A stretch of DNA of 64,000 bases. Source: Clostridia bacterium (GTDB lineage: Bacteria; Bacillota; Clostridia; Peptostreptococcales; Acidaminobacteraceae). A model generated the notes under the pieces. It was not told the origin of the DNA. It did not search any database and was given only the letters and a program-made list of their open reading frames with translations. The position numbers were made by a program, and so were the translations under genes. Positions 8,801-15,752 of the stretch are shown piece after piece (position 1 is the first letter of the stretch; every line of letters begins with the position of its first letter). Location of the stretch: assembly GCA_016938815.1 (NCBI GenBank), contig JAFGTX010000066.1, forward strand, positions 1-64,000, written 5' to 3'.

Positions 8801-9049
8801 ATGTTAGTTAAAATCTGTATTGGCAGCGCATGCCATCTAAAAGGCTCTTACGATATCATTAATTACTTAAAAGAAAAAATCGCTCAAGAACATCTTGAAG
8901 ATCAAATTATACTTAAAGCATCTTTTTGCTTAGGCAAGTGCAGTGAAGCCGTTTCTGTACAAATCGACGACCATCCAGTCACGTCTGTTTCGCCAGAAAC
9001 TGTAGAACACTTTTTTAACACTGTGATAAAGGAGTCACTGATACAATGA
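8801..9049 (+). CDS. Small thioredoxin-fold [2Fe-2S] protein (NuoE/HndA C-terminal-like)
   Basis: An 82-aa protein with the cysteine pattern of a thioredoxin-like [2Fe-2S] domain: CIGSAC near residue 7 and CLGKC near 46. Full-length NuoE/HndA subunits are about 160 aa; only the cluster domain is present here. It probably passes electrons to, or senses redox state for, the hydrogenase encoded next. GGAGGAAAG sits before the ATG. Its stop overlaps the start of the hydrogenase gene by four bases (ATGA), so the two are translationally coupled and probably made in equal amounts. First gene of a four-gene operon. The exact electron partner is inferred from context. Confidence 0.85.
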   Translation: MLVKICIGSACHLKGSYDIINYLKEKIAQEHLEDQIILKASFCLGKCSEAVSVQIDDHPVTSVSPETVEHFFNTVIKESLIQ

Positions 9050-10767
9050 AATTCATAAGCTTTGAAACAGAAAAATGTGATGATTGCTATAAATGTTTAC
9101 GTTCCTGCCCTACCAAAGCCATCATCATCAAAGAAAAAACACATGACATTGACGATAACCTATGCATTAAGTGCGGTATGTGTCAGGAAGTATGTCCTCA
9201 AAAAGCCCTCACCATCAGAAGTGAGCTTTCCAAGGTGAGAACTGCCATACGTTCCGGTAAAAAAATAGTAGCAAGCATTGCACCCTCATTTGTCGGTGCT
9301 TTCGACATCGAAAACCCCCTGTCGGTTGTAACCGCATTAAGACAGCTGGGGTTTAATCACGTAGAGGAAACCGGCATCGGTGCTGAACTGGTATCAACCG
9401 CTTTCAACGAAAGGCTGCAGGTATCTGAATTGCCGAACTTGATTACGTCTTGTTGTCCTTCTGCCAACTACCTTATTGAGCAATACTATCCGGAATTGAC
9501 GCCTTACATATTGCCTTATATTTCACCGATGGTCGCCCACGGAAAACTGCTCAGAAGAAAATACGGCACGGACGCCTATGTTGTCTTTATCGGTCCTTGC
9601 ATGGCCAAAAAAGCGGAAGCTGAGGAATTTCAACATTGTACAACTATTGATGCTGTTTTGACTTTTGAAGAATTGGATCAATGGTTGGCTGCAGAACAGA
9701 TTGATCTAAACGCACTGGAACCTACGCCATTTTGCGCTAAAGCGACCAAACGAGGCGGCTTATACCCTACCGGTTCCAGCTTATTAGAGGCCGATTTAAA
9801 AACGCGCTTCCAATCCAAATACAAGATTACCAAAGTCAATGGCATTGATAACTGCATCGAATTATTAGATGCCATGAAAAGCGGTCATCTTGATAATTAC
9901 TGTGTTGAAATGTGCATCTGCAATAACAGTTGCCTTTCTGGGCCGGGTATGCCAAGAAACATAGAGAATTCTATCGAACGAAAAATCAAACTTCATAATT
10001 ATGTGGACAATCTCCCTTATGAATCGGACCTTCAACCGATCTTGTTACAAGAGATCCCACTTCATAAAAGCTTCTTTCCGAAAGAAATCAAGAAGAAAAC
10101 CCCAACAAAAGAAGAGCTTTGGCATATACTCAATGAAATCGGTAAAACCGAAGAAGCAGACCTACTCAACTGTAGTGCGTGCGGCTACCGAACTTGTTAC
10201 GACAAAGCAGAAGCGGTTTATAATGGCATGAGTGATGTGCACATGTGCCTGCCATATTTGAGAGACAAAGCTGAAAGTTTAAGAACCACGATTTTCAACC
10301 ACAGCCCTAACCTCATCGTCATCGTGGATAAGGACTATATGATCAAAGAGGCCAATCCTGCATTTAGAAGTAACTTCATCCGAAAAGATGCCGATCTTCG
10401 TGATTTGCCAATTACACTCTTCATGCCTTCTGAAAAATTCGAAGACGTTTTTGCATCCGAAGAAAACATCTTACGTAAAAAATACCACTACAGCGATCTT
10501 CAAAAGACCTTTTTCGAAAACCTGATCTACCTTGAAGACGAGGAAGTGATTCTCTGCATCATGATGGATATCACCGCTGTAGAGTCCAAACAGCAAGAAC
10601 TGATGCGCGTGAAGGAGCAGACACTGTCTTCATGCCAAGAAGTCATCAACAAGCAGATGCGTGTTGCACAGGAAATAGCCAGCCTGCTTGGAGAAACGAC
10701 TGCGGAAACCAAAGTCAATCTCAACAGACTCAAAGATTTGGTTATTGGAGAGGAAGATAAGCTATGA
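9046..10767 (+). CDS. Sensory-type [FeFe] hydrogenase with ferredoxin, Fe-S and PAS domains
   Basis: Domain order: 2x[4Fe-4S] ferredoxin (CDDCYKCLRSCP and CIKCGMCQEVCP, residues 10-60), H-cluster domain (about 75-330), a four-cysteine Fe-S domain (CSACGYRTC with a later Cys, about 380-415), then PAS (about 425-525) and a short helical tail. H-cluster motifs: L1 TSCCPS, L2 FIGPCMAKKAE, L3 CICNNSCLSG; all four ligand cysteines are present. This architecture is that of group C (HydS-like) hydrogenases, thought to sense H2 rather than turn it over fast. The pairing with a SpoIIE-like phosphatase next door supports a signalling role. Start and stop overlap both neighbours by 4 bp. L3 deviates from the catalytic MACPGGC form. 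The hfs cluster of Thermoanaerobacterium is a possible relative. Confidence 0.9.
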   Translation: MKFISFETEKCDDCYKCLRSCPTKAIIIKEKTHDIDDNLCIKCGMCQEVCPQKALTIRSELSKVRTAIRSGKKIVASIAPSFVGAFDIENPLSVVTALRQLGFNHVEETGIGAELVSTAFNERLQVSELPNLITSCCPSANYLIEQYYPELTPYILPYISPMVAHGKLLRRKYGTDAYVVFIGPCMAKKAEAEEFQHCTTIDAVLTFEELDQWLAAEQIDLNALEPTPFCAKATKRGGLYPTGSSLLEADLKTRFQSKYKITKVNGIDNCIELLDAMKSGHLDNYCVEMCICNNSCLSGPGMPRNIENSIERKIKLHNYVDNLPYESDLQPILLQEIPLHKSFFPKEIKKKTPTKEELWHILNEIGKTEEADLLNCSACGYRTCYDKAEAVYNGMSDVHMCLPYLRDKAESLRTTIFNHSPNLIVIVDKDYMIKEANPAFRSNFIRKDADLRDLPITLFMPSEKFEDVFASEENILRKKYHYSDLQKTFFENLIYLEDEEVILCIMMDITAVESKQQELMRVKEQTLSSCQEVINKQMRVAQEIASLLGETTAETKVNLNRLKDLVIGEEDKL

Positions 10768-11924
10768 CGGAACATTTTATCGACATCGCCTATAAAAGTG
10801 TCAACAAAGTAAACGAGGTCCTCTGCGGTGATACCGTAGAGGTGGTCAGAGAAAACGACAAGACCATACTCGTACTGGCCGATGGCCTAGGCAGTGGCGT
10901 AAAAGCCAACATTTTATCGACCATGACTTGTAAAATCGCATCGACCATGCTAAAAGAAGGCGAATCGGTACTCGAGACCATAGATACCATCATGCACACC
11001 CTGCCGGTGTGCAAGGTGCGTAATTTGGCCTATTCCACCTTTGCCATCATAGACATCAGCAACGACGGTCTTTGCAACATCATCGAATACGACAATCCTC
11101 CGGTTTTCATTTTGCGTAACAACCATCTTCTGGAACTAAAAAAAGAAACCATGATCTATGAGGATAAAAAAGTTTTTTTAACTTCTTTCCAAATGGAGCT
11201 GGGAGACCAACTGGTCGTCGTCAGCGACGGCGTTATCCACGCCGGTGTCGGCGGTATCATGAACCTTGGATGGCAATGGGAACACGTGGCCGACTTCCTA
11301 AAAAAAGAGTCACGGTTATACAAGAGTGCCGAGCGTATTGCCACCGCCCTCTTAGATGCCTGCAACATTTTATACGACTTCAAACCCGGCGACGACACCA
11401 CGGTAGCCTCCATTATTCTGCGGGCACCAGAAACTGTGGATCTATTTTCTGGACCACCTGAAAATTCGGCAGGCGACGCTGACTTTGTCCGTCAGTTCGT
11501 TCAGTCTCCTGGCAAAAAAGTGGTGTGCGGTGGTACCGCTTCAAATATCGTAGCAAAGAATCTGAACACAGAGGTCGAAACCAGTCTCGACTACCTCACC
11601 CCGGATATTCCCCCTATCGGTCATATCAAGGGCATTGACCTCGTCACAGAGGGTGTTCTCACGCTGAGTAAAAGCGTCGAACTCATTCGTCGCTACCGTC
11701 ACCAGGAGCATATCAACCTAAACGCTCAAGACGGCGCCACACGCCTATCCAAACTATTGATAGAAGACTGTACCCACATTAATTTCTGGATTGGTAGCGC
11801 CATTAATCCTGCCCATCAAAATCCGGATTTTCCAAGTACGCTGAGCATAAAAAGGAGCATTCTCAACGAATTAATTCAATTATTACAACAATTGGGTAAG
11901 GTCATTCATATACATTATATTTAG
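10764..11924 (+). CDS. SpoIIE/PP2C-like serine phosphatase of the hydrogenase operon
   Basis: A soluble 386-aa PP2C-type phosphatase. The metal motifs are visible: VLADGLGSG (about residue 43), VVSDGVIHAG (about 150) and FKPGDDTTVAS (about 205). The SpoIIE-like domain ends near residue 220. About 165 further residues form a second domain that I do not recognise; it contains a repeated-looking CGGTASNIVAK segment that could be nucleotide-binding. It should dephosphorylate a protein in response to the PAS hydrogenase encoded immediately upstream, with a 4-bp overlap. No anti-sigma, STAS or kinase partner is present in this window, so the target is unknown. Ten bases separate it from the second hydrogenase gene. 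Confidence 0.85.
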   Translation: MTEHFIDIAYKSVNKVNEVLCGDTVEVVRENDKTILVLADGLGSGVKANILSTMTCKIASTMLKEGESVLETIDTIMHTLPVCKVRNLAYSTFAIIDISNDGLCNIIEYDNPPVFILRNNHLLELKKETMIYEDKKVFLTSFQMELGDQLVVVSDGVIHAGVGGIMNLGWQWEHVADFLKKESRLYKSAERIATALLDACNILYDFKPGDDTTVASIILRAPETVDLFSGPPENSAGDADFVRQFVQSPGKKVVCGGTASNIVAKNLNTEVETSLDYLTPDIPPIGHIKGIDLVTEGVLTLSKSVELIRRYRHQEHINLNAQDGATRLSKLLIEDCTHINFWIGSAINPAHQNPDFPSTLSIKRSILNELIQLLQQLGKVIHIHYI

Positions 11925-11934
11925 GAGAGACATC

Positions 11935-13374
11935 ATGAGAAAATTTGAAAATTACGTACAATTGGTCAAGTACGAAGTATTGAGGGAAGTTTCAAAATCC
12001 GCACTTCGAGGCACACTGACCAAAGATCTACCTCGAATACCTAATATCATCGATCCGGGTCCAGAACCTAGAAGTCGATGTTGTATATATCACGAACGTG
12101 CCATTACTGCGGAACGTATTACTATGGCACTTGGTGGCGACCCTAGCAATAGCAATATCATCGAAGTGTTGGAAACCGCTTGTGACCAATGTCCTATCAA
12201 TCGATATAAAATCACGGAAGCCTGTCGAGGCTGTATCGCCCACCGCTGCATCGACAGCTGTCCAAAGGATGCCATCAGTATCGTCGGACAACGTGCCGTC
12301 ATCGATTACTCTAAGTGTATTGAGTGCGGTCGCTGTAAAGACGCTTGTCCCTACAACGCGATCAGCGACTTGATGCGCCCTTGTAAACGTGCCTGTCCAG
12401 TCAATGCGCTGACGATCGATCATAACAAAAAAGCGGTCATCGACAACGATAAATGCATTCAATGCGGCGCCTGCGTCTCTATGTGTCCCTTCGGTGCTAT
12501 CCAAGATAAATCCTATATCGTTGATACCATACAGCTGATGAAAAAAGAAGCAACCTACGCCATCATAGCACCGGCTTTTGCCAGTCAATTCAGCTATGCC
12601 AGCCTCGGTCAAGTCGTAGCAGGTATCAAGGCACTTGGCTTTAAGGATGTTATCGAAGTAGCTCTTGGCGCTGACCTCGTCGCCGAACATGAAGCTTCTG
12701 AATTTGTCGAAAGAATGGCTACGGACAACCTCATGACCAGTTCATGCTGTCCTGCATTCTTCCAATTCATAGAAAAGAATTACCCAACACTGAAAGAAGC
12801 ACGTTCGACCACGTTGTCTCCCATGTTTGCTACCGCCAAATTAATCAAATCCATTGACCCTGAAGCCCATATCGTCTTCATCGGTCCATGCATCGCCAAA
12901 AAGACAGAGAAACAACTCTACGACAAGGAAAACCTGATCCAATACGTTTTAACCTTCGAAGAATTAACCGCACTGCTGGATGCTGCGGAAATCGACCTTG
13001 AAAACTTATCGCCGGCACCGCTCAACAACGCATCCTACTACGGCCGGATTTTTGCGAGAAGCGGTGGTCTGACAGAGGGTTTGACCACACTCATCGAAAA
13101 GGAAGATGTGACATTCAATCCAATCGTCTGCGACGGTATCGATGCTTGCGATAAGGCACTTAGAATCGCTTCCGTCAATCGTCAAACCTTCAACTTCATC
13201 GAAGGCATGGCGTGTAAAGGCGGTTGTACCAAAGGGCCTGTTTCCCTTCACCACGCGCCAACGACAACCAAGCTTATTGATGCTTACGGCGAACTGGCAC
13301 TGGAGAAAAAGCCAGAGGACAGTCTACGTGTCTTTGAAAAGAAATCACTCTCATTGCATCGAGAGCACTTATAA
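11935..13374 (+). CDS. Monomeric [FeFe] hydrogenase, group B-like
   Basis: A 479-aa hydrogenase likely to make H2 from reduced ferredoxin. The N-terminal 115 residues contain extra cysteines (CCIYHER, CDQCPINR). Ferredoxin-type motifs follow: CRGCIAHRCIDSCP, CIECGRCKDACP, a third CKRACP and CIQCGACVSMCP, so three or more [4Fe-4S] clusters are likely. H-cluster motifs: L1 TSSCCPAFF, L2 FIGPCIAKKTE, L3 GMACKGGCTKGP. The L3 sequence and N-terminal layout match the group B family known from anaerobes. AGGAGAGAC precedes the ATG. Last gene of the operon, followed by a clean terminator. Placing a catalytic-type enzyme behind a sensory hydrogenase and phosphatase suggests the operon regulates its own H2 output. 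Confidence 0.92.
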   Translation: MRKFENYVQLVKYEVLREVSKSALRGTLTKDLPRIPNIIDPGPEPRSRCCIYHERAITAERITMALGGDPSNSNIIEVLETACDQCPINRYKITEACRGCIAHRCIDSCPKDAISIVGQRAVIDYSKCIECGRCKDACPYNAISDLMRPCKRACPVNALTIDHNKKAVIDNDKCIQCGACVSMCPFGAIQDKSYIVDTIQLMKKEATYAIIAPAFASQFSYASLGQVVAGIKALGFKDVIEVALGADLVAEHEASEFVERMATDNLMTSSCCPAFFQFIEKNYPTLKEARSTTLSPMFATAKLIKSIDPEAHIVFIGPCIAKKTEKQLYDKENLIQYVLTFEELTALLDAAEIDLENLSPAPLNNASYYGRIFARSGGLTEGLTTLIEKEDVTFNPIVCDGIDACDKALRIASVNRQTFNFIEGMACKGGCTKGPVSLHHAPTTTKLIDAYGELALEKKPEDSLRVFEKKSLSLHREHL

Positions 13375-13396
13375 ACTTAGCAACTTCACAAAATTC

Positions 13397-13435
13397 AAAA
13401 ACGAAAAAACCGCAAGGGGTGACTTGCGGTTTTTT
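13397..13435. terminator. Bidirectional terminator: hydrogenase operon and candidate sRNA
   Basis: AACCGCAAG (13408-13416) and CTTGCGGTT (13423-13431), 6-nt loop. The plus strand continues TTTTTTTCTTT and the minus strand continues TTTTTTCGTTTTT, so it can stop transcription both ways. It ends the hydrogenase operon and would end the leftward small RNA. Confidence 0.93.
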
Positions 13436-13583
13436 TCTTTATTCACATTTTGTTTTGAGGAAACTTAACATGTCTAACTTCTTGAAAATCACTTTTTTGG
13501 GGGAGTCAGTACAAATGTTATTTGGAAACACCTTATAGGTGGTGGGTAATCCAACATTCGATTGATAATGATTTTCAATTACA
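13400..13583 (-). ncRNA. Candidate Fur-regulated small RNA, convergent to the hydrogenase operon
   Basis: A leftward unit of about 184 nt with no credible ORF. It has a near-consensus promoter (TTGACG, 17 bp, TATAAT), Fur-like boxes on either side of that promoter, and a strong terminator. The RNA would begin near 13583. It contains a long hairpin (13514-13558): AAUGUUGGA pairs with UCC...AACAUU, and CACCU with AGGUG inside. Next comes an unpaired C-rich stretch (GACUCCCCC, 13499-13507), the kind of sequence that pairs with Shine-Dalgarno regions. The 70-aa ORF on this strand overlaps the promoter and has no ribosome binding site, so it was rejected. By analogy with FsrA or RyhB, such an RNA would spare iron by silencing iron-rich proteins. 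The promoter and boxes are seen; the function is inferred. Confidence 0.6.
13564..13578. promoter_or_regulatory. Fur-like box 1
   Basis: TGATAATGATTTTCA is a 7-1-7 inverted repeat with one mismatch between arms (TGATAAT against TGAAAAT). It lies just downstream of the predicted start of the candidate sRNA, where a repressor would block elongation or initiation. Confidence 0.65.
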
Positions 13584-13589
13584 ATTATA

Positions 13590-13618
13590 TTATAGAACTT
13601 AATTCCGAGTACGTCAAT
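13590..13618 (-). promoter_or_regulatory. Promoter of the candidate sRNA
   Basis: Minus strand: TTGACG (13618-13613), 17-bp spacer, TATAAT (13595-13590). This is one of the best sigma-A matches in the window, yet it does not face any protein gene: the stop-codon ends of two convergent transcripts lie on either side. Confidence 0.75.
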
Positions 13619-13635
13619 AGGAATTGAAAAAAATA

Positions 13636-13650
13636 TGAGAATTATTATCA
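13636..13650. promoter_or_regulatory. Fur-like box 2
   Basis: TGAGAATTATTATCA is a 7-1-7 inverted repeat with one mismatch (TGAGAAT against TGATAAT). It sits 18 bp upstream of the -35 of the sRNA promoter, so the two boxes bracket the promoter. Confidence 0.7.
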
Positions 13651-13655
13651 TTTAT

Positions 13656-14681
13656 CTAATTATTAACCACACTTTTAGAACTATTTTCATAAACAAACAC
13701 TGCTAGCGAAAACAAGCCACTTAAAATCAATCCGAAATAATAGGTAATGACGCGCCATACCAATAAGCCCGCCGCTAGAAAATGGCCATGGAACACCGTG
13801 CCAAGCAGTAATGCAAAACCCACTTCAGATGCCCCTACGGTTCCCGGAATCGGAATGAAGGACACCGCCATATAGAGCATGGACTGGAGGGCAATGATGT
13901 GGAAAAGGCCTGCGCCCGAAAGACCTAAACTTCGGTAGACAAAAAATGTAATGCTGAAAAATGCGGTAAGCTGAACGACAGACAATAAAAAAAGGTAGAC
14001 CGTCAGTCCCATGTCCTCTTTCAATTGTCGCACGCCCTCTAAATATTCGGAGATAAAATGATCAATTTTTTCACTTTGATGCTTGCCTTCTTTCATAAAA
14101 TGCAAAACCACCAACCACCGGGTCACTTTCAAGGTCATCTTTTTCAACTTGCTCGGATTCAAGGCCACCATCATGATCAGCATCAAGCCAATCGTATTGA
14201 TCGTCAATCCAAAAAACACGAAGGTCGAGATTTCAAGCGATGCCGATAGAAGGGCTTTGAACTGGACGATCACCCAAAAGAGTGAGTATAAGGTCACCGT
14301 CACCTGGAAAACGATAAATTTAGCAGCTAGGATGACTGTACCCTTGCTGGCAGCAATACGCTCCTTCTTCATGATGTAAAGCTGAGCTGGCTGTCCACCA
14401 CTGGCAAAGGGCGTGATGAAGCTATAGTACTGGCCGATTAGCGTCAGCTTGATGGACGTCCAGAGTTTCCGCTTGCCTGACAGTTTATGGACCAACAAGT
14501 CCAGCATATGGGCTTCGAAGCTCCAAAAGACCAGCATACAGGCAAAACCAATAAACAAAAATCGTAACCGGATGGTTTTCAAGACTGCAACCACATTTTG
14601 CAAATCCACTTGCTTATAAAATACAATAGCGGTCAATGCCATCAGAAGCACCAACCCTAATGATCGTTTATTTATTTTCAT
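13656..14681 (-). CDS. UPF0104-type membrane protein (lysylphosphatidylglycerol synthase TM domain, flippase-like)
   Basis: A polytopic membrane protein of 341 aa with about eight hydrophobic helices, like the N-terminal flippase part of MprF and the AglD family. Conserved features seen: SGGQPAQLYIMKKE near residue 90 and the late motif PIPGTVGASEVGF near 275. There is no soluble aminoacyl-transferase domain, so it should not make lysyl-lipid by itself; lipid or glycolipid flipping is the usual inference. The ATG at 14681 has GGTG six bases upstream and was taken over the track's TTG start. The gene is alone, converges on the sRNA locus, and diverges from the P1 peptidase gene. Confidence 0.83.
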   Translation of the reverse strand: MKINKRSLGLVLLMALTAIVFYKQVDLQNVVAVLKTIRLRFLFIGFACMLVFWSFEAHMLDLLVHKLSGKRKLWTSIKLTLIGQYYSFITPFASGGQPAQLYIMKKERIAASKGTVILAAKFIVFQVTVTLYSLFWVIVQFKALLSASLEISTFVFFGLTINTIGLMLIMMVALNPSKLKKMTLKVTRWLVVLHFMKEGKHQSEKIDHFISEYLEGVRQLKEDMGLTVYLFLLSVVQLTAFFSITFFVYRSLGLSGAGLFHIIALQSMLYMAVSFIPIPGTVGASEVGFALLLGTVFHGHFLAAGLLVWRVITYYFGLILSGLFSLAVFVYENSSKSVVNN

Positions 14682-14762
14682 AATATGCACCAACTTTCTA
14701 TCTTCTACTTTATAAAATAGTTATTAAATCCCCATAAGGAAAAAATTAAAATTTGATTAGTA

Positions 14763-14771
14763 TGTTACAAT
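14763..14771 (+). promoter_or_regulatory. Extended -10 promoter of the P1 peptidase gene
   Basis: TGTTACAAT (TG-n-TACAAT) lies 30 bp before the ATG at 14801. The region upstream is AT-rich without a good -35. Confidence 0.45.
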
Positions 14772-14800
14772 GGAATAAAAAACCAATATTAGGAGGCGTT

Positions 14801-15727
14801 ATGTATCAAGGTTATTTGACGGATATCGACGGCATTGAAGTCGGTCATGCCGTGTATGAAGAAGGTCAAACCGGCGTTACGGCCATTATTTGTAGGACCG
14901 GCGCCACTGCTGGCTGTGATGTAAGGGGTTCGGCACCAGGCACTCGAGAAATCGCCTTGCTGGAATCGGAAAAAATCGTTCAGAAAATCCATAGCGTTGT
15001 CTTATCAGGAGGTAGCGCTTTTGGTCTTTCCAGTTCTAGCGGCGTCATGAACTATTTAGAAATGCTAGGTGTCGGCTTTGATGTCCAAGTCACTACCGTT
15101 CCTATCGTCTGTGGTGCGGTCATTTTCGATTTGGATACCGGTAATTTTAAAATTCGACCGGACGAAGCCCTTGGCAAGTTGGCTGCTGAAAGCGCTTCAA
15201 AATCCGAACAAGGACAAGGAAAAGTCGGTGTTGGACTAGGTGCTAGTGTCGGAAAATTGTTGGGCCCAGATTACGCTTCACCTTCCGGACTCGGATCAGC
15301 AACCGTTACCGTCGGCGACTTAAAGGTATCTGCCCTTGTGGTCGTCAACGCAGCTGGGAATGTCTACGATTTTGACAACACGATTCTTTCCGGCGCTTTT
15401 GATTCAAAGAATAACCGATACATCGATCTCTACGAACATATGAAGCAGTCACCTCATTACTTAGGCAATACGATGGCCAACACCACACTCGCAGTGGTTG
15501 CCACCAATGGAGATTTTTCCAAGCCAGAATGCAATAAAATAGCCCAGATGGCACAAAATGCACTGGCTCGAAGAATCAAACCAGTGCACACTTCAATAGA
15601 CGGCGATACCGTTTTTGCGCTTTCTACAAACAGCCTTCCTGCCGATATGAACTTAGCTGGCACCATGGCTGTTGAAGCTTTGGAAAAAGCCATCATCAAC
15701 GCCGTGATGCTTTCTAAGAAGTACTGA
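14801..15727 (+). CDS. P1 family peptidase (DmpA/S58-like aminopeptidase)
   Basis: A 308-aa cytoplasmic member of the DmpA family, N-terminal nucleophile hydrolases that cut themselves in two and then release N-terminal residues. Recognisable parts are the N-terminal IDGIEVGHA, the SGGSAFGLSSSSGVM glycine-serine segment near 75-90, and GNTMANTTLAVVATNG near 225-240, the region that holds the cleavage site and nucleophile in the family. The natural substrate is unknown for most members. The track start is 16 codons too long: AGGAGG precedes the ATG at 14801 by four bases. The last codons (AAG TAC TGA) lie inside the terminator stem shared with the convergent mutS2-like gene. Confidence 0.9.
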   Translation: MYQGYLTDIDGIEVGHAVYEEGQTGVTAIICRTGATAGCDVRGSAPGTREIALLESEKIVQKIHSVVLSGGSAFGLSSSSGVMNYLEMLGVGFDVQVTTVPIVCGAVIFDLDTGNFKIRPDEALGKLAAESASKSEQGQGKVGVGLGASVGKLLGPDYASPSGLGSATVTVGDLKVSALVVVNAAGNVYDFDNTILSGAFDSKNNRYIDLYEHMKQSPHYLGNTMANTTLAVVATNGDFSKPECNKIAQMAQNALARRIKPVHTSIDGDTVFALSTNSLPADMNLAGTMAVEALEKAIINAVMLSKKY

Positions 15728-15752
15728 TTCCCTATCAGTACTTCTTCTTTTT
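15716..15752 (+). terminator. Terminator containing the stop codons of two convergent genes
   Basis: AAGAAGTACTGAT (15716-15728) and ATCAGTACTTCTT (15734-15746), perfect 13-bp stem, 5-nt loop, then CTTTTT. Both the peptidase and the mutS2-like gene end inside it, each with AAG TAC TGA (Lys-Tyr-stop). The U tract supports rightward termination; the leftward side has none. Confidence 0.9.

Noticed and set aside
12028-12690. 220-aa leftward ORF in the group B hydrogenase gene
   Set aside because: Shadow of the cysteine-rich reading frame; no motif or ribosome binding site.
13439-13651. 70-aa leftward ORF
   Set aside because: It starts upstream of and reads through the strong promoter, overlaps a Fur box, and has no ribosome binding site; the region is better explained as a small RNA gene.
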